Assembly (NCBI RefSeq): GCF_018614055.1
Contig: NZ_JAGGPB010000011.1
Location: 1 to 55,116, forward strand
Source: Streptomyces sp. ISL-98
Lineage (GTDB): Bacteria > Actinomycetota > Actinomycetes > Streptomycetales > Streptomycetaceae
Length of the DNA stretch: 55,116 bases
Direction: 5' to 3'
The translations under genes were made by a program, and so were the position numbers. This document shows, one piece after another, positions 51,746 to 55,116 of this stretch (positions are counted from its first letter, which is position 1; the number at the start of each line of letters is the position of its first letter). The notes below the pieces were generated by a model. It did not search any database and was not told where the DNA came from. It was given only the letters and a program-made list of their open reading frames with translations.

Positions 51746-52518
51746 GTGCCAAGACCGAACAGCCCATGGTGAAGGCCGAGGGAGTCCACAAGTCGTTCGG
51801 ACACGTCGAGGTGCTCAAGGGCATCGACCTCGAAGTCGCGCCGCGCGAGGTGTTCTGCCTTGTCGGTCCATCCGGTTCCGGCAAGTCGACGTTCCTGCGG
51901 TGCATCAATCACCTGGAGCAGATCAACGCCGGTCGGCTGTCCGTCGACGGGGACCTGGTCGGCTACCGGCAGAAGGGCGACAAGCTCTACGAGCTCCGGG
52001 ACAGCGAGGTCGCGCTCAAGCGCCGGGACATCGGCATGGTCTTCCAGCGCTTCAACCTGTTCCCGCACATGACGGCGCTCGCGAACGTCATGGAGGCGCC
52101 GATCCAGGTCAAGGGCGAGTCGAAGGCCATGGCCCGGGAGCGGGCCGTACGCCTTCTGGACCGGGTCGGCCTGGCCGACAAGGCCGGGAACTACCCCTCG
52201 CAGCTCTCCGGCGGCCAGCAGCAGCGTGTCGCCATCGCCCGTGCTCTGGCGATGGAGCCGAAGCTGATGCTCTTCGACGAGCCGACCTCCGCGCTCGACC
52301 CCGAGCTGGTGGGTGACGTCCTGGACGTCATGCGCGGCCTCGCCGAGGACGGCATGACGATGATCGTCGTCACGCACGAGATGGGCTTCGCACGCGAGGT
52401 CGGTGACGCGCTGGTGTTCATGGACGACGGTGTGGTGGTCGAGTCGGGTCACCCGCGGGACGTGCTGACGAACCCGCAGCACGACCGGACGAAGGCGTTC
52501 CTCTCCAAGGTCCTTTAA
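51742..52518 (+). CDS. Amino-acid ABC transporter ATP-binding protein
   Basis: A 258-residue ATPase. Walker A is [14 protein letters not shown], the signature [17 protein letters not shown], Walker [14 protein letters not shown], switch His in VVTHEMGF. It belongs to the GlnQ-type polar amino-acid importers. It powers uptake through the permease encoded just before. Its ATG overlaps the permease stop (ATGA) and a strong terminator follows. Confidence 0.97.
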   Translation: MSAKTEQPMVKAEGVHKSFGHVEVLKGIDLEVAPREVFCLVGPSGSGKSTFLRCINHLEQINAGRLSVDGDLVGYRQKGDKLYELRDSEVALKRRDIGMVFQRFNLFPHMTALANVMEAPIQVKGESKAMARERAVRLLDRVGLADKAGNYPSQLSGGQQQRVAIARALAMEPKLMLFDEPTSALDPELVGDVLDVMRGLAEDGMTMIVVTHEMGFAREVGDALVFMDDGVVVESGHPRDVLTNPQHDRTKAFLSKVL

Positions 52519-52539
52519 CCTACGAATCTGGAGACGTAA

Positions 52540-52580
52540 CGGAAGGGTGGTACGAGCCGGTGACTCGTACCACCCTTCCG
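52540..52580 (+). terminator. Terminator hairpin after the ABC transporter
   Basis: CGGAAGGGTGGTACGAG and CTCGTACCACCCTTCCG form a perfect 17-bp stem with a 7-nt loop, followed by a short T-rich stretch. Confidence 0.88.
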
Positions 52581-52653
52581 CTTCTTGAGTGACGAGTTAC
52601 TCAGTAGCGTTCCCAGCTGAGTTGGCAGTCACTTCCCGGCCTTAGTTCATCCA

Positions 52654-53884
52654 CCTAGCCTCGCGCTTTCATGAGCACGCTCGTCCATGCCTTGAGCAAA
52701 TGAGCGGAGAGTGCCTCTGACCTGCAACGATGGGACTTGTCTAGGGTCCTGTTGGCTGCATGGGAAGAAGCACTCTCCAGGTGAGTAAGCGTATGGGGTT
52801 GTACCCGCGGGTCCGCGTCGAGGGCGGCGGCAGGGGAACGGTCTCGCAGGCCGGGTTGGTGCTCCTGGTCGAGACGGTCCGCAAGGCCGGTCTGGACTCC
52901 GCGATATCGGCGGCGCTGGCGCCGTGGCACAAGCCGCGGGCTGTGCATGATCCGGGCAAGGTCTTGCTGGATGTCGCGCTTGCGACCGCTTTGGGCGGGG
53001 ACTGCCTGGCCGATGTCGCCATGCTGCGGGCCGAGCCCGAGGTGTTCGGCCCGGTGGCGTCCGATCCGACCCTCTCCCGTCTCATCGATGCCCTTGCCGT
53101 AGCCGGGCCGAAGGCCCTCACGGCGATCCGCGGCGCGAGCCGAAGTGCGCACCCGGGTCTGGGAGTTGGCCGGTACGAGCGGCCCGGCGCCTGGGTCGCG
53201 GAGATCACCGACATGCCCGATCTGAGCACCTGGCCGAAGGGGATGCGGTTGATCGTCCGCAAGGAACGCCCGCACCCTGGCGCCCAGTTGCGCTTCACCG
53301 ACCTCAACGGGCTGCGGCTGACCTGCTTCGCCACCAACACCCAAGGCGGCCAGCTCGCCGACCTTGAACTGCGTCACCGAAGGCGGGCCCGCTGCGAGGA
53401 CCGCATCCGAAACGCCCGCGACACCGGCCTGCGCAACCTGCCCCTGCACGACACCGCGCAGAACCAGATCTGGCTGGAGATCATCTCCATCGCGCTCGAC
53501 CTCCTCGCCTGGATGCCGATGCTCGCCCTGACCGGTGAAACCCGCCGCTGGGAACCCAAACGGCTTCGCCTGCGACTGTTCTCCGCCGCCGCGCGACTCG
53601 TGAACACCGGCCGCCGTCGCTGGCTCCGCTTCACCGCCCGATGGCCCTGGACCAGCGTGATCACCCGGGCAATCGACCGGCTCCACACCCTGCCGAACTC
53701 AGGCTGACCAGCCACCTCGACCGTCCCAACAACCCGCACCACCATCCCGGGAAAGTGGAACCCGGCGCCCACCCGACGCAACAACCGGGCCGCCAGCCTG
53801 CCCAAAAGCCGGAAATCCCGCACCCGGCAACAACAGAGTCCCCGCCGCGGAAGCGACAGGGACTCATGAACGATCGAGGTTAGG
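52654..53884. mobile_element. IS1380-type element, internally deleted
   Basis: The left end CCTAGCCTCGCGCTTTCATGA and the right end (reverse) CCTAACCTCGATCGTTCATGA are similar inverted repeats of about 21 bp, with a CCA next to each end as a possible short target duplication. The transposase gene inside is shortened. The unit of about 1.23 kb is non-autonomous. Confidence 0.7.
52760..53707 (+). pseudogene. IS1380-family transposase, internally deleted
   Basis: A 315-residue remnant. The N-terminal region (SKRMGLYPRVRVEGGGRG, then LVLLVETVRKAGLDSAISAAL and DPTLSRLIDALA) and the C-terminal region (WPKGMRLIVRKERPHPGAQLRF, then NQIWLEIISIALDLLAW) match IS1380 transposases of about 460 residues. 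Near residue 124 the sequence jumps from ALTAIRGAS to RYERPGAWVAEITDM, so roughly 150 residues with the first catalytic Asp are missing, and the deletion keeps the frame. The protein should be inactive. Confidence 0.8.
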
Positions 53885-53894
53885 CCAGAGCGGA

Positions 53895-54257
53895 CTACTC
53901 CCTGAGGTTGCCCATTTTCTCCTGGCTACCGCTCTTTATCGTCCACATGTACGGGCTGTTCCCGAGGTCAAAGCCGCCGCCACCGCATCCCGCGTCGTCT
54001 CCGTCTGTCCACGTCTTCAACAAGACCCATTGCGTAGGTTGGGTGTTGACCATTACGTAGAGCTTCCCCGTGACTCCGGGGCCGCCAGCTTTCGTGTCGC
54101 AGACCTGGAACGAGTCCGGCTCTTCGTCGTTGTGCTTAAAGTATCCGTTACCGATCCTAAGGTAGGAGTCATCCGCGTGAGCGCTGCCAGCGACACCGAG
54201 TACCAGGGCGCTTGCAGCACATGCGGTGCCAACTCGAGAAATCCATGTCCTGAACAA
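53895..54257 (-). CDS. Secreted hypothetical protein between insertion sequences
   Basis: A 120-residue protein with a signal peptide (MFRTWISRVGTACAASALVLGVAGSAHA). The mature part of about 90 residues has two cysteines (VCDTKAGG and AGCGGGG) and aromatic-rich beta strands. The start is TTG, supported by AAGGAG at 8 nt. No family recognised. It lies between two mobile elements and may have been carried in with them. Confidence 0.7.
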   Translation of the reverse strand: MFRTWISRVGTACAASALVLGVAGSAHADDSYLRIGNGYFKHNDEEPDSFQVCDTKAGGPGVTGKLYVMVNTQPTQWVLLKTWTDGDDAGCGGGGFDLGNSPYMWTIKSGSQEKMGNLRE

Positions 54258-54375
54258 CAGTTCTTCTCCTTCGCTCGACCTCGAGGCGTAGAAACCGTAT
54301 CCCGATTCTCCGAGCGCTGGCTAAGGCGGCCGTCAGGGGAGTGTCAATTTAACGGCTGATCTTGGTTGTTGAGGT

Positions 54376-55090
54376 TCAGTTCTTGGCCGGGGTGAGCCGG
54401 CCCTCGAAGGCGATCTGGAATGCGTTGAGGGGTGCCTTCCAGTGCATGGTCCATCGCTTGCGACCCTTGCCGGTCGGGTCGAGGCTTATCAGTGCCATGT
54501 AGACGCACTTGAGGGCGGCGGCCTCGTTGGGGAAGTGTCCGCGGGCCCGGACAGCGTTGCGTATGCGGGCGTTCACGGACTCAATCGCGTTCGTCGAGCA
54601 GATGACCTTCCGGATCTCGACGTCGAAGGAGAGGAAGGGCACGAACTCGGCCCAGGCGTTCTCCCACAGTTTGATGATCGCCGGATACTTCCGGCCCCAG
54701 GCTTCCTGGAACTCCCCGAACCGCTCAGTCGCCGCATCTTCGCTGGGTGCGGTGTAGACGGGCTTGAGGGCTTTGGCAACCTTGTCCCAGTCCTGGCGGG
54801 CCGCGTAACGGAAGCTGTTGCGCAGGAGGTGAACCACGCAGGTCTGGACAATCGTGCGAGGCCAGACGGTCTCCACCGCCTCGGGCAGGCCCTTGAGGCC
54901 ATCGCAGACGAGCATGAGCACATCGTCCAGGCCGCGGTTCTTCAGCTCGGTGAACACGTGCAGCCAGTACTTCGCGCCCTCACCGCCGTCGCCGGCCCAG
55001 ATCCCCAGGATGTCCCGGGTGCCTTCGGTGGACACGGCCATCACGACGTAGACCGGCCGGTTCGCGAGCTGCCCGTCCCTGGTCTTGACG
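54376..55090 (-). pseudogene. IS256-family (mutator) transposase, 5' end missing
   Basis: The reading frame (TRDGQLANRPVYVVMAVSTEG at its upstream end, then GIWAGDGGEGAKYWLHVFTE, VLMLVCDGLKGLPEAVETVWP, VQTCVVHLLRNSFRYA and STNAIESVNARIRNAVRARG) is the catalytic C-terminal half of an IS256-type transposase. DDE motif parts (DGLKGLP and ESVNARIR) are intact. Upstream, coding stops at about 55090, where an IS1380-type end begins. A normal transposase of over 400 residues is therefore cut; the rest may lie beyond the window edge. Confidence 0.85.
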
Positions 55091-55116
55091 TTAACCTCGC
55101 GCTTTCATGAAAGCGG
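55091..55116. mobile_element. End of a second IS1380-type element at the window edge
   Basis: TTAACCTCGCGCTTTCATGA followed by AAGCGG shares 16 bases (CCTCGCGCTTTCATGA) with the left inverted repeat of the IS1380-type element at 52654. It also contains the 16-bp palindrome CGCTTTCATGAAAGCG. It interrupts the IS256-type transposase. The rest lies outside the window. Confidence 0.65.

Noticed and set aside
1..55116. CRISPR array or rRNA genes
   Set aside because: No regularly spaced direct repeats with unique spacers and no rRNA-like sequence were seen; the tandem arrays have no spacers.

Overview
The window is very GC-rich, with strong third-position G/C bias, frequent GTG starts, four-base ATGA stop/start overlaps and several genes that look leaderless. 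It carries a conservon, a Lon protease behind HspR-type operators, a fused 2-oxoglutarate dehydrogenase (Kgd) and FxSxx/VMAP genes. Together these point to a Streptomyces chromosome. The core order (lon, two-component pair, kgd, then zinc-type dehydrogenase, malic enzyme and amino-acid ABC transporter) matches my recollection of the S. coelicolor SCO5258-SCO5290 neighbourhood; I could not check this.

Left part (1-9.7 kb). A tRNA-Val(TAC) 3' half without a normal 5' half is followed by a terminator and looks like an att-type scar. Next comes a conservon on the minus strand (cvnA sensor kinase, cvnB roadblock, cvnC DUF742, cvnD GTPase) with a StyA-like FAD monooxygenase as its last gene. A PP2C-like protein, an 18-bp minisatellite, a MarR regulator and a secreted GH25 lysozyme follow.

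Middle left (9.7-26 kb). A three-gene set resembling a type VII secretion substrate locus is followed by lon, which has two HAIR-like HspR operators. A GNAT gene comes next, then an accessory minus-strand group: methylglyoxal synthase mgsA, galE, an Old Yellow Enzyme, fabG and a frameshifted cinA-like gene. An XRE/MmyB-like regulator lies divergently upstream. Two orphan small genes, a 226-bp MITE with perfect 20-bp ends, a rhomboid-like membrane protein, a (GGCTTC)16 microsatellite, a spermidine-synthase-like protein and an OmpR-type two-component pair complete the region.

Centre (26-41.2 kb). After kgd and a strong bidirectional terminator lies the most notable system, a compact minus-strand locus of seven genes. 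In transcription order these are Trypco1-like protein, trypsin-VMAP protein, MoxR AAA ATPase, vWA/TPR protein (SAV_2336 type), a 53-residue FxsA-like RiPP precursor, the radical SAM/SPASM maturase FxsB and a TIR-like/NB-ARC/TPR protein (FxsT). It couples an NTP-dependent conflict or signalling module to a cyclophane-type peptide modification system. The precursor ends Y-E-D-A-P instead of the usual F-x-S-x-x.

Right part (41.2-55.1 kb). This holds DUF6104, a conserved Streptomyces protein, a DUF4097/PadR pair with palindromic operators, a Clp N-domain protein whose reading frame runs antisense through padR, its small HTH partner with two matched operators, a GH5 glycosidase, a quinone-reductase-like dehydrogenase, malic enzyme and a polar amino-acid ABC transporter. 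The end is a mobile-element patch: an internally deleted IS1380-type element, an orphan secreted protein, and an IS256-type transposase cut by another IS1380-type end at the window edge.
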